Below are positions 1-11,271 of a DNA stretch of 64,000 nt, piece after piece. How positions within the stretch are numbered: the stretch's first letter is position 1; every line of letters starts with the position of its first letter. The notes under the pieces are model-generated. The model searched no databases and was not told where the DNA came from. It worked only from the letters and a program-made list of their open reading frames with translations. Source of the DNA: Allacma fusca. Taxonomy: Eukaryota > Arthropoda > Collembola > Symphypleona > Sminthuridae. Where the stretch lies: positions 8,618,001 through 8,682,000 of the forward strand of contig OX359246.1 in assembly GCA_947179485.1 (NCBI GenBank). The letters are read 5' to 3'. Both the position numbers and the translations under genes were made by a program.

Positions 1-544
1 CAAATCTTGATGGCTTTTAATAATAAATATTAAAGACGTGACCATGTCCTGCAACGACAAATCATGAACATATCAAACAGCATGCATGGCATTAATTTTA
101 TCATTTGTATAATTTACCTCCTGGATGTTCAATATTTAATACTAAATAATACATGTACAGAGAAATTATTACTGTACGTACTTAGATATGCGTACCAGCC
201 TTAGAAGTCCTACTGTAAATGTCTGAAAATTTTTTAACAATTGGGGCTTGTTCTCCCAAGAGTTCTCTTGAAATCTATGCATTAAAAATCCATTTGAACT
301 ACTTTCACAAGTCTCTTGGGGATTATATTTTTACACAAGGAAGTAACTCAACTCACACACTGATTCACCGGTCCTTCTCAGTAACTTAATCCCCATGTAC
401 ATTTCCGTAAATACCCAACTCGGCTTTAAGCAGGTCATTGTTTGAGAGTATTAATACAGTCATAAAAATTAGGGAGGCTTCCCAAAATTTTCCATCCGCC
501 AGAACTCGCATTCGTTTATTTGTTTAACTGCCGAGAGCACTAAA
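1..544. other. Non-coding flank upstream of the serine protease
   Basis: No coding stretch, repeat or convincing element is visible here. The segment is AT-rich. A weak TATA-like run (cataaaaatt near 461) lies about 80 bases before the protease ATG and could be part of its promoter, but nothing else supports that. Confidence 0.4.
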
Positions 545-1725
545 ATGAAACGTTTCATTGTTTTCGCTTGTTTGTTTTCCGGAATTCTGGGTAAGGAGTC
601 ATAATCAAAAACAGTTTCAAAATCTTTCTTTTATGAACGCCTCTATAGCACGTTTTGTGATTTTTTATATAGTACATATGCACAGTTTAAATACACAATA
701 ATTATTATTATCCCTGTAAATTAAATTATTCTCCAGCAAGTAACACCACAAACCAGGGACCGGTCAATCTCTTCCCGGATTTTGAAGATGAAGAATCGGA
801 GGCACGAATTTACGGAGGAGAACCCGCCCCTGAGCATTCTCATCCACATCAGGTCTCACTTCAACTGACCCCTGGTAATTACCATGGTTGTGGGGGTTCC
901 ATTATCAGTGCGGATCGGGTCGTTACAGCGGCTCATTGCTTCAGAAGAGTTGACCCCACAAGGTTGAGGATCGTGGCGGGAGCTAATAACATTAAAGTGA
1001 ATGAAAGCTCACAGCAAATCCGGTTCATTAAGGAAGTTGTCATTCATCCCAGATGTAACTTGTAAGTTCTCAAAACTTAAGAGATCAATTAACAATGTAT
1101 AAGATTTATATACCATTGGGGTTAACCTTTATAATGTGATGCTAAAGATTTGTGTGTCACTTTACCCCAGACCGGACTATGACTACGCTGTCCTCCGCCT
1201 GGACAGTCCGTTCCAATTAAATAGCATAGTCAAGGCCATAAGGTTGGCCCCAGTAAACTTTATACCTTCGGGGGACTGTGAGGCTTCCGGCTGGGGTCAT
1301 CTTAACACTACCCATACTGTATCTACTCAATTGCAACAAGTGAGATTGACTGTTGTATCCCAAGCTGTTTGTAATAGATCCTACATCAATGCGTACTTGC
1401 ACAACGTCACTCCCCGGATGATCTGTGCTGGGGAGAGGGGCAAAGGAGCCTGTACCGTAAGTTCTCCCTATTTTTATAAGCCCAAAAGTAATTAATTTTT
1501 TTGTATAATGACCTTAGAACTGAACTGTACATTATTAAATTTTTATTAAAAATGATCAATTTAATTTAATTTGTTCTTATTTAGGGTGACAGCGGCGGTC
1601 CATTAGTCTGCGATGGTTATCTTGCTGGAATAGTGTCCTGGGGGAATCAGCCCTGTGCACAGGCAGGATTTCCAACAGTTTTTAGTCGAGTGGCTACCGA
1701 ATCCGATTGGCTGAGCTCTGTATAA
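545..1725 (+). CDS. Secreted chymotrypsin-like serine protease (S1 family)
   Basis: Four exons, 545-590, 737-1061, 1171-1456 and 1585-1725, with GT-AG introns and matching phases, give a 265-residue protein. It begins with a hydrophobic signal peptide ([16 protein letters not shown]), then a short acidic propeptide and the activation site R|IYGG. The catalytic triad is His in TAAHC, Asp in DYDYAVLRL and Ser in GDSGGP. The residue six before the catalytic serine (S1-pocket position 189) is Gly in GACTGDSGGP, not the Asp of trypsin. SWG and GFPTVFSRV supply the other pocket glycines. This predicts chymotrypsin- or elastase-like specificity, although the fold alone would be labelled trypsin. It is likely a digestive or extracellular protease, made as a zymogen and activated by cleavage after Arg. 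Length is normal for a single-domain S1 enzyme with no extra modules. The start is the only ATG before the signal peptide. Confidence 0.93.
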
Positions 1726-1775
1726 ATTTACAAAAAAAAATAGTAATAATTATAAGAGACTAAAGACCAACTTTG

Positions 1776-1781
1776 AATAAA
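1776..1781 (+). promoter_or_regulatory. Polyadenylation signal of the protease gene
   Basis: A canonical AATAAA lies about 50 bases after the protease stop codon, on the same strand. This is the usual distance for an animal mRNA 3' end. Confidence 0.55.
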
Positions 1782-2446
1782 GAGCATGTTATATCCTGAA
1801 AAAGCTAAATTTGAGCAAGATTTTTACCTCTATTTTAATCTGCTCCAACTAATTTCTTTACAATGGCTACAGTACTCAAAAACATTTCTACAAAAATCCT
1901 ATGCAGTTATTAATTCATTCATCACACAATCAGCACAAGTTTAAGTGACGTATTTTTGCATACCCTGGGAGTAACGGTACCCCAGTGTGTGTGAACTCGT
2001 TTAAATATTGACTTAACACCACTAATTTTATTACCGTCGAGCCCGAAAGGTGTTAAAAACTTCCTTCCAAGTACTGCAACCCATAATTTCTCTCATGCTC
2101 TCATTTAAATATCCTTGCAAATACTAAGTGCTATTCATGTACATAAATAATGCTCATTACGGATTGCACAAATATGGTTTTACATATATTTTTTTACAAT
2201 TAAATAAAACAGAGTTCATTTTAAAGATATATGCGCAAATGATCCTTAACATTGTATGTATGTAATCTTGTAATAATTATATGATCAGTAGCTACAACTC
2301 AATTATCCGACTCAACTGTCTGACACAAATGTTCCAAATTCCCGTCACATTTTGACAGATAAACTCGAGGAAACGAAAACACCCATTGTCAAGTCAAACA
2401 TCGGGCTTTAACACTTTTATTAGTTTGTTCCTTCAAATTTGTCACA
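1782..2446. other. Intergenic, no feature seen
   Basis: AT-rich DNA between the protease poly(A) signal and the TATA box of the next gene. I see no coding region or recognisable repeat. Confidence 0.4.
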
Positions 2447-2454
2447 TATAAAAA
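2447..2454 (+). promoter_or_regulatory. TATA box of the CUB-protein gene
   Basis: The run tataaaaa lies about 108 bases before the ATG of the downstream gene. A pyrimidine-rich initiator-like stretch follows about 30 bases later. Position and strand fit a core promoter with a 5' UTR of about 75 bases. Confidence 0.5.
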
Positions 2455-2554
2455 CCAGTGCAAAAATCCTGACTAGTATCATATTCTCTTCAATTCTCTC
2501 TTCTGCAAGTTCTTTCTGAATTTTCAACTCAGCCACGTAAAATACGGCAAAATT

Positions 2555-4800
2555 ATGAATATTCTCCAGCTGTTCTTGTTCATAGCCCTTTCGATCTTAG
2601 TGGTCCAGAGTGCCAAAGCGAGTGACGATGCTGAAGACTGGGAAAATGTTTTTGAGGATGTGGAGGAAGAGACCAGAAACAGTAGTCGGGATGGTCGCTG
2701 TAAGTATTTTAATTTTCAAGATTTTACATTCATAAATTATCTGTATAAGGATGAATGTCACAAGCATGGAAAATATCAAAATATATTTTTGATGATTCTA
2801 GTTTACTGGCTCTTCGAGGGGATGAAGAAAGACGTAGTTGAGAAAAGTTGTATGGGATCCAATAATCAGAAGGGAACTTGCGTATCCTCGTATGTATTTT
2901 TAAATTCATTTTTGAATTATTCTATTTATATATATTTATAACAGCCTAGAGTATACATAATTGTTCAAGAAGTTGTTTCTTTTAAGATTAATTAAAGAAT
3001 ATTGTGAGACTAATATATTTGTTTGTAATCATTTTAGATTTAGCTGTAAAATCAAAAACGGGGCAAGTCTGCAGTCTAATGATTGCGGAAATGGTGTCTG
3101 TTGTCAAGGTAAGTACTGCTAAATAAAATAAATTGTTATCAAAGGCCAATCAGAGGTCATTTACGATTTCATGGTACTTGCATGCCTATAGCTTAAATTG
3201 CTCTAAAAACGCCCTCAAAATACCCAGATTTGAAAATACCAGGGCTTTATTCCTGGTATGAAGGCCAGCAGGACTACAAAATGTCGTTTGTTTTTCACAC
3301 AGTCCCAGCCAAATGTGGAAAGACTAATGATGAAGGTTCCTGCCTGATCAAACAGAGTGGGGCTACAATCACACAAAACACGGGCAGTGGGACCAACAGA
3401 GTCTACAAATTTCCAAAGGTTTGAGCAAAGTTAAACGTTCTCGTAATTATCCATTCAACATTTTACGGTTCAATTTTTTTACTTGGCTAAAAATGTATTT
3501 GACAGGTAAAAGGAGCTTGCCAAATCAAGTTGGAAATCGATTCCTTCGAACTTGAAGGCGAGGGAGCAGTTGACGGGGAATGCCCAACGGAGAGTATGAC
3601 GGTTCTAGGGTCCTCCACTGTACAGAGCTTGGAAATTTGTGGGAACAATGCTGGACAACATAGTAAGAAGTGGTTGCTTACAACATTGAGATCAATTTAA
3701 ATAAGTAACTTTCACATAGTAATTATACTTATATTTGTCAACTTTTTTGTTTAAAATTGTTAATAGTGTACTTGGAATACGGGTCTGCCAGCCACATAAG
3801 CATTTCGATGAGACTTGCTGAGGGCTCTGGGAGCACATACTCCATCAGATCCTATTATATTAAATGCTCATCTCCTAAGAGAGGTACAGGAACAGTAATA
3901 ATTATTTCACTTTACTTACACAGTCTTATGTCAGGGTAGCCCAATTAATAATGATTTTTTGATCCGATCCTCAGTCCCCGCGCACTGCCTCAAGTACTAT
4001 ACTGGAATTGGCGGAAAAGATCGGAGCTTTAATAATAACAGGGGCCAGCTCAACAACCAGAATTACAAAGTGTGTGTGGCACGTGCAGAAGGGATGAATT
4101 CGATTACGGTAATTTGCTTAAATGTTCAAGTCTGTGTAATTGATTTGATCATACATAAATTATATTAGGGATATATGTATGAGTTCACTGTAGGTCTGGT
4201 GTAATTTTTCTTGATTTCTTTCCAGTGGCAAGGATGTAGGGATGAACCATTAGGTTCCTTTTCTGTCACTGGAAGATCTGGTGATCCAGAGGAATGCACG
4301 ATGAGTACGACTGACTGGGTTAGTTTTCTTGGAGATGACAGAAGACACTGTGGACAGGCATTAACAGCAGCTCCTATTACAGGTAAATATAATGCTCAAC
4401 AATTTCGTTGTAGTTTAGAATGTTACGAGGATAAAAATAAACGAATAGGATTTACTGTTTTGGAATGTAATAATGATTGTTTGACTTTACCTTTGAAGTG
4501 AGCAGCAGGCCTTTCATAATGAATGTCCATTTTGACGGAGCGGAAATCAGCACTCCTAATCACATTTTCTGGCAAATTCCTAATCCGTGTAAGTGGTTAA
4601 GGGGTCCAGAAAGTGATAATGACCCACTTAAAGATGCTCTGGGCAAGGGTATTGAGTGTACGACAGATGATTCAGTCCCCATTATTGATTTTGAATTGCT
4701 TCTGATGGTGCAAAGTTTGCCAGCAGTTTTATTAGCAATGCTAAAGAATTTGGACACTGGTAACAATGGATTCTGCTTAGAGTACGCTCAGCGTCAGTAG
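2555..4800 (+). CDS. Secreted CUB-type protein, nine exons
   Basis: Exons 2555-2699, 2802-2889, 3038-3108, 3303-3418, 3506-3662, 3767-3883, 3975-4108, 4226-4382 and 4499-4800 join in phase to 428 residues. The N-terminus is a signal peptide (MNILQLFLFIALSILVVQSA), followed by an acidic linker. A small Cys-rich segment follows (GTCVSS..., DCGNGVCCQG). The body resembles arthropod CUB-repeat proteins: a CQIKLEIDSFEL block, then LEICGNNAGQHVY..., then a second part with SFNNNRGQLNNQNYKVCVAR, a Trp-Gln-Gly-Cys turn, RPFIMNVHFDG and a closing GFCLEYAQ. CUB modules mediate extracellular protein binding; no enzyme domain follows. The last exon is unusual: about 70 residues of unrecognised sequence sit between RPFIMNVHFDG and GFCLEYAQ, and an internal GTAAGT at about 4590 might mark an unrecognised intron. 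The donor at 3418 (GTTTGA) is weak. Function is unknown. Confidence 0.8.
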
Positions 4801-5130
4801 ATTTTTCGAGTTGTTTTTATTTCTGATGATTCTAATGATTCTTGATATCTTTGAAATACAATTTAATGTGCACAGTGCTTGCAACGTACATGTACAACAA
4901 TGACATAATTTCCTATCTAAATACATGTTCCCACTCATTTATTCAATCAACATTAATCAAACCTCCCTTGCGCGTTGCTTTGAGAAATTTCCACAATAAG
5001 GCAAAAATAATTGTAATTATTTTATCTTTTAAATATTTCTTTTCGAAATACCAAGGAGTAATAAATCAATCGGAGCAAGTTTACCAATAGCTTTATATTC
5101 CACGATTTCCATAAAACTTACGCATATAAG
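4801..5130. other. Intergenic, no feature seen
   Basis: AT-rich stretch between the CUB-protein stop and the TA-flanked element that starts at 5133. Nothing recognisable is present. Confidence 0.35.
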
Positions 5131-5132
5131 TA

Positions 5133-6631
5133 GAGTGACCACTCGTACTTTATTTTAAAGTACCTTTCTTCATTTCTGACATTCTTACTTTCGAAAAATG
5201 GTTACAATAAAGTACAGGACATGTATATTTTATTTGAAGTACGTCCTTTATTGTGTTTTGACCTGATAAAATGCATAGTTTTTTTCATTCAAATTTTTTA
5301 AAAAAGCATGCTCATTCTGATGATAGTTCAGATAAACATTTACGCATATACGTACACCATAGAATTAATTGGAAATTTATGATAATTTTCAACGAGAATA
5401 TTGTAGTAATGTGTCTCTGTGGACGATATTTTAAGAATGTGATTTGTTTGATGTGGCCAGCATTCTTCTCTTGATTTTTGTAGAATTTACAACCTACAAA
5501 ATTGTAGTGGGATTTATGGAATTTTAAATTAATATTGTCTCAGTAATTTATTTTAGGTGAAAGCGAAAATTTGGACTAGAAACATTTTTCAGCTAAATAT
5601 CACTAATAAGACTTATTATATTTAAGGTTCATAGTTAGCTTAGGCTCTTACACCATTAATGGGATAGTTCTGTGCATGTTACGTTTTCATATATAGTCAA
5701 TAGTTTTTGAGAAAACAATTCTTGAAATTTTGTACTTCAAGTCAAATGACAGTTATCTCCAAAACTACTGAATCGATTTCAATGAAATTTTTGTGAATAA
5801 TGCTTATGTAAATCGTTATGACTAATGCTTTTTGAAAATAAATCGGAAATTTCGAAAACAACTCGAAATTCATCCTACTTTGATGGCGGTAGCTGATGCC
5901 ACCCTACACGAAGCCTCAAATTATCACGTAGCGATGATTTTTAGAAAGTGAAACTTTCCTATGTACGAGTGTATTCCGTTAAGATTTTAGAAAAAATGAC
6001 CTCAAAATTTCTTCATTTTTTATATTTAGTTAGTACACTTAGTACAGAAAAATTAATTAAGAAATTTCGAAATTTTGAGGTCATTGTTTCTAAAATCTTC
6101 AAATCCTTCAAACATGCGCGAGAATAATCTATTTCTTGGAGTTCATTTCAATTCCTGTGAAATTCTGACTCTCCGTTAAGAAATAAACCCGGATTAACCG
6201 AAAAATCGGATTTTTGGCCGCCACTCCGAAAACGTTGAAAACTGAACCGAAGTTCCACCGCAAATGCATACATATTACCGTAGAGTATATACAGTACACG
6301 CACAATCCCAACAATTTTCATCATCCATTTGTTTCACCCTTACACATTCCAGAACGAAATAACTGATTTCGTTTATGGTTGTCTTAACTGTGTATGATCT
6401 GGCCACCCTGATAACAATATAAAAAGTTGACATGGAAATTGTATACATTTTCCTTAAATGACATTTAGACGTGACAAGGATTAATCTTTGGGAAGTTATA
6501 GATCAATATTGTACTTCCCGAAAAATGCTTGTTTTTCTGCGCTTAAAGGATTTTATCGTGTTTAAAATTATTATTATCGCACAAATATTTTCATGTGGTA
6601 CTTTATTTTTGTCTAAAAATAATGGTCACCC
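5133..6631. mobile_element. Putative TA-flanked TIR element, non-autonomous
   Basis: The left end reads GAGTGACCAC and the right end, reverse-complemented, GGGTGACCAT; each is followed a little further in by an AAAGTACC-like block. Both ends are bordered by TA, the target site of Tc1/mariner/pogo-type elements. No transposase ORF is visible. Part of the interior (about 5940-5990) matches a repeat at 48289. The TIRs are imperfect, so this could be two neighbouring elements rather than one. Confidence 0.4.
5981..6099. repeat. Imperfect inverted repeat inside the 5133-6631 element
   Basis: The arm aagattttagaaaaaatgac at the left is matched in reverse by gtcattgtttctaaaatctt at the right. Further pairing inside covers the word gacctcaaaatttc. 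The arms pair over roughly 35 bases around an AT-rich loop. Confidence 0.6.
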
Positions 6632-6896
6632 TATACATTATACATACATGCATTATTTGAATTGAGTAGATTAAGGATCTCAAGGAATTCTTTGATGCGT
6701 TCTTCTATAGTTTTGGAGTTAGAAGTCAAAGATGAATTTCACATGGCATGATCGCTCATATCTTCGAAACTACAGACTTACCGCGAAGAATAAGTTGAGA
6801 TCCTGAATTAATTACTAAAATAGAGCCCCTGTATACATTTTAAACAAAATAGTACAATATAGGCAGTAGCTCGAAAACTTCTGCGAATAATTCCCG

Positions 6897-7970
6897 TTAG
6901 GCAAGGGTTTCACTAGCACTAAAAATATTTTCAGTATTAGTATTACAAGCTTCATCTTCAAGCCGACTGGCTCCCCTCAGATCCGTAGTCCCGAAGTTTC
7001 CTTTGCAACTCAGAATATTCCTACATCGATTCCAAAAATCCGTATCGAACCAAGCACACAAACCAGGATAGAAACAAGTTGTCAACACAGCACCAGCATC
7101 AAATATTATAAACAATAACGGAAAATACTTCCAGCTCTGAATAACAACAGGAAAAATATTAATTAACACTATCAGAATATATTTCGGGAGCCAGCATGCT
7201 CCGAAAACCGAGACGAAAACAGTAAACATGCGGTTGGTTCTTCGAGTATCCTGCAACTCTTCGGAGTCCGCAGGACTTGAATTTGTGGCTTTCGTAAACT
7301 CTTGACAGCAGATGCCCATGATAATCATCGGAAGTACAAACTGGAGACCCACAGTGGAGTAAGTGAAGTTCCGAAGGAAATTGTGCATAGCCTCGGAAGT
7401 CCAGCTCAGCCCACACATTCCCGTTCCATCATCTTTGACAGCATACGTTGTAAATAAGACCATAGGTAGAGAAGCAATGATTGCAAATGTCCAAATCCCA
7501 GAAATTATGCCCACAACAGTTGACCTTTCCAGGGGTGGGTTAGTAGGGTAATTGATCAGGAAGTACCGGTCGATTGTTATTGCCATCAGTGTCAAAGTCA
7601 GGACAGATGGTATCACCCCCGTGGCAATGCTCACCAAGTGACATGTAATCCCCCCGAAATTCCAAGCTTGACTAAAAACCTCCGGTAAAGTAAATGGAAG
7701 CTGTACAAGGCACATGAGGATCAGTGTCAAGGAAATATTCGCCATAAAAATATTCCTCGGAGTTCGCATCGGCCTGTTTCCAACAACTATAGCAACAATG
7801 AAGGCATTCCCGACAGTCCCAATGACAAATATGAAAGTATAAACAAAATAAAAAAATATCTGGAAGCTTTTATTTTCCAAATAGGAGTCACTCGAAGGGT
7901 CCACATTGAAGAATGATCCATTCGGACTTGATTGAAGGCTTCCGTTGAAATCCGAACCTTCGGAAGTCAT
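6897..7970 (-). CDS. Rhodopsin-family GPCR, neuropeptide-receptor-like
   Basis: A single-exon ORF of 357 residues with seven hydrophobic segments. The N-terminus is extracellular and has several N-glycosylation sequons (NGS, NKS). TM1 carries GN (GTVGNAF). TM2 has LTLILM rather than the usual LAxAD. TM3 ends in IDRY, so the DRY motif is present. TM6 has FGACWLP. TM7 has CFYPGLCAW where related neuropeptide Y/F receptors have an NPxxY motif. The C-terminal tail is short, with a Cys pair at CRNILSC as a possible palmitoylation site. An acceptor (TTTTTTTTAG) lies just upstream of the ATG on the coding strand, so a non-coding 5' exon probably exists. It looks like a peptide receptor acting through G proteins; the ligand cannot be read from sequence. 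The altered NPxxY and TM2 motifs are odd and could mean changed signalling. Confidence 0.88.
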   Translation of the reverse strand: MTSEGSDFNGSLQSSPNGSFFNVDPSSDSYLENKSFQIFFYFVYTFIFVIGTVGNAFIVAIVVGNRPMRTPRNIFMANISLTLILMCLVQLPFTLPEVFSQAWNFGGITCHLVSIATGVIPSVLTLTLMAITIDRYFLINYPTNPPLERSTVVGIISGIWTFAIIASLPMVLFTTYAVKDDGTGMCGLSWTSEAMHNFLRNFTYSTVGLQFVLPMIIMGICCQEFTKATNSSPADSEELQDTRRTNRMFTVFVSVFGACWLPKYILIVLINIFPVVIQSWKYFPLLFIIFDAGAVLTTCFYPGLCAWFDTDFWNRCRNILSCKGNFGTTDLRGASRLEDEACNTNTENIFSASETLA

Positions 7971-8711
7971 GTTGAAGCTCCGGGATTCTAAAAAAAATTC
8001 TATAAAAATTAGTAAATTATTTCCTTAGCACTAGAAATTTTTAAATTAGACTCCAATCCTTCTACAGTATACTCTCTCATTATAATTATAACTATTAAAA
8101 AATATTTATTTACAATTTATACGTGTATACAATATACACGAGAGCAGAAGGTTCTCACAAAGTCCAAATATTTTGACACATACTTATTTACGCTGTTTTT
8201 TTCTCTTTACCAAAATCAACATGTAATTTATGCTAATAATTTTAATTCTATTTTGAGGATTTTTTAAATATTATAACAAGAAAAAAATATTTAAAGGTTA
8301 GTAAAAAAAACTTATGTTGAAATGTAGATACACAAAGTTACAATATATTTTGAACGTACCGCTTATGACAACTTTCTTAGTTGGAAAAGGTCAACTTGTA
8401 CTTTGACTTGTGCATTAGAACTTATTGTGAAAAAAATAAGTACATGTCAATAATTCCAAACATATGACTCATGCTTGATTACTCACTCATTCATTTGACC
8501 GTGTGGAAAAATATTGACAAGAAATAGAGACTAGAGACGATGAGCAATGAAAGTCTGTAGAGTTGATTTGCTATTGCTACGCTATGTACATTTCTCCGCT
8601 GTATGTACCTCCAATGAAAACATACGGATGTCGCAGCTTGCCCCAAAATACCTCGCCTCTCTCTCACGTCTCACATCACAAGGACTATTCTTGTATAGCC
8701 AGTGGAAGATC
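7971..8711. other. 5' flank of the GPCR, no feature seen
   Basis: AT-rich DNA with no recognised gene. It should contain the GPCR's non-coding first exon and promoter on the minus strand, but I cannot place them. Confidence 0.35.
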
Positions 8712-9370
8712 CAAAGGTGTCCGCCTATCCTACACATAGGCATATTTGTAGGCTATTTTTAAGGTGGAAGGTTTTTTTGTCATGATATTCGCTGAAACCT
8801 CACTGAATTTTAAAGTTCGAAATATTCAGTAAAGTGTGAAGATTGTATCCGCCACTTGAGGGAATATTTACGTTTGAACGCAATTATTCGAATTTTAAAC
8901 AGGCTTTCCTACGAGATTTGTTTTCAGTCAGCTAATGGATTTCCGTTGTCATAAGAATCTTGTTTTGCTTACTTTGGAAAATGTTTCCTGTGGGATTTAA
9001 TTTGGGAAATCTTAAGTGTAACATTTTTTTTCAACAGAGTTGTAAAATTCGAGCACGACTTCCGGAGTAAACCAAGGCGAGATGAACAAACTGTTCTGCT
9101 CTTAGGAACTTTTGACCTAGGTGACTAAACTATTTTATTCCAATCCCGCTGACTTGATGCTGGGATTTTAATTAAAAAATCATAGAATGCCCTTAAGAAT
9201 CTATTACTTGACGGTAACAAAAATCATATAAGGTGTAGGAAGAGTGTAGAATGTAGAATACGTTGAGCTAATTTGTCAATGAAATGTAGGCCTGTATGTA
9301 TAGGCTTCGTGTTCCCCCTTATAGCAAGGATATAGGATAACCTGATCTATTCGGCCGATGAAATGCAGAC

Positions 9371-9455
9371 ATATCGTCGCTGTAGAGGCAAAATGGAACA
9401 TGTGCGCATGCTTTTGTACAGCACTTAGTCCATTTTGCCTCTACAGTGACGATAT
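9371..9455. repeat. Palindromic hairpin MITE (ATATCGTC family)
   Basis: Two 26-base arms, atatcgtcgctgtagaggca... and its near-exact reverse complement, flank a short loop, so the whole 85 bases can fold on themselves. A related hairpin occurs at 54913-54996, and one with similar tips at 43168-43272. The relative at 19474-20247 lacks this block at the matching place. Confidence 0.75.
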
Positions 9456-9463
9456 ATTAGTAT

Positions 9464-11192
9464 CAGAGCTGCGTTTAAGTTCAAGTATACCTAACTTGAA
9501 AAATTCAAGTGCGTGTCAAGTTCAAGTCAAGTGCAGACAATTTTGAAACTTGAAACGTGAACATCAAGTTCAAGTAAAATTATAATTTAAGCTTGAATTT
9601 TCAAGTTCAAGTTCGATCAAGTCCAAGTTAATAATTTATTACTTGATAGCGAAATCAAGTCAAGTTCAAGTACACTGATTGGAAGTACTTCACTAAAACT
9701 TGAGTATAATTTGGGTTTTTGTCACTGAAAAGCAATGTAAGCATTGCGGAATAAGTGGCATCTTTGCATCCCACTAAAAATAAATGGAATGCGAATCATG
9801 ATAATAATAACATCTTTGTGTTTGTTTTTATTCCATCGACATTAAAGTCGCCTCCACGAAGCCCAGTGGTCGAGATCTAGAATAATTCTTCTGCCCTGTT
9901 TCCATACTTTGAGTAATTAAAAGCCCCAACTTATTGTTTTATAAGGATGTTCTTGATACTCGGGGTTCTTATTCCATTATAAAAAGAAGTGATTGTTTAG
10001 TTCAGCTGTTCTGAAGCTAAGAAGTTATAAGCCAAACCCTCCCCTCCTCACTACTGATTATAAATTGCAAGGATTAGTTCACCAATAAATAAATGAGAAG
10101 AGGTGGTGCTTACAATTAGCACTAGCCCAGTAATTATTTTCTACCCTTCGTCAGTTAGCCAAAATGCCTTCCATAAATTAATAGTGTAATTATTAAACTA
10201 AATTAATGAAGATCGTAAAAACCAATGGTGAACGGTGGTGCGCCAGATCTGGTTTCCTTTCGGAGGATGACTGAAGTTCCTTCAGTTAGCCAAGGTATAA
10301 ATAAATGTCAGAGTCAAGTCTGGACGGAGTAATGATTTGGAGTTTTAACTTTTGAACTTTTTATTTTCCAAATTTTCCATTTCCTTCTCCCTTACAATTA
10401 GTTGTTGATACTAGCTACTCCAAATCCCTACTGACTTCACAACTCTCACTCCACTCCCGATAAAGTGTGCTCCGCACTAAGATTACCTTATATGTACATA
10501 ACTACTTCCTATTGGCCCATGCCCCGACCGCTGATCAGCGTTCTAGCCAATGGGTATCAAACGCGCGACTCTCCTTCGTTATAAAGTTTAAGAGCAAGTT
10601 TATTCTTCCCTGTATGAATGATTTTTGCTGATATTAAAGGTGATGGCGCAGATGAACAACAAACAATCTTATAAATAAATATTGGTTAAGCAAAATTAAC
10701 GACGACGAATATTCATGATTATAACTGCTGGTTACACTCACCAAACAAGTGCAACATAATGTGAACAGGCCAATAATATGATTGCTAACCTGTTAATTAT
10801 AGAAATTAGTAAATTAGACTACAATGCTTACAGTTATTTGATCATGTATTTGAAACTTTTTGGGAATTTTAAAATAAAGAATTTCGTGCGCATGCCGTTT
10901 AGTTTATCCTAATTACGGCCTAACCATTATCAGCTATAATAATTGTGGACAAAATTTCTGGTATTGTTTATTCATTTACGAAAAAAATACTTGAATAATC
11001 AAGTACAAGTTCAAGTTCACGTTCAAGTCAAGTTATGTGTCCAACTTGAACGTCAAGTTCTAATCAAGTTTAAGTTCTACAAAATGAACTTGAAAAACGT
11101 GTACTTGAATACTCAAGTTGATTGAGAAACTTGATTCATCAAGTACAAGTGTGGATACCTCGTTTAGACAATTTTTCAAGTTCAAGTCTCTG
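9464..11192. mobile_element. hAT-type non-autonomous element, CAAGTT arms
   Basis: Flanked by a perfect 8-bp duplication (attagtat at 9456-9463 and 11193-11200). The left end is CAGAGCTGCGTTTAAGTTCAAG. The right end has the same arm in reverse orientation but a shorter tip (…TTCAAGTCTCTG). Each arm (about 9480-9690 and 10990-11190) is packed with CAAGTT/AACTTG words. The middle shows no transposase ORF. Relatives: 18391-18729 and 26568-27822. Confidence 0.85.
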
Positions 11193-11271
11193 ATTAGTAT
11201 GTATGTAGGCTCTGTCCCGATATTAAATATAGGAAGGTTATAGGGTAGGCTCAGTTAATTGGGCACCTATG

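Larger units (their letters stand above)
8712..11271. mobile_element. Copy of the CAAAGGTGTCC element, split by two insertions
   Basis: The left end (caaaggtgtccgcctatcc) and the right end (gggcacctatg) match the termini of the intact relative at 19474-20247. Internal stretches about 9224-9370 and 11200-11271 align in reverse complement with that copy (for example TAGGCTC and GGAAGG blocks). The interior is interrupted by the hairpin MITE at 9371 and the hAT element at 9464. No clear target duplication flanks this copy, so the outer ends are less certain than those of the other copy. Confidence 0.6.

Noticed and set aside
9480-11190. Regular short repeats as a possible CRISPR array or centromeric satellite
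   Set aside because: The words are imperfect, lack spacers of fixed length, change orientation at the two ends and lie between TIRs with an 8-bp target duplication.
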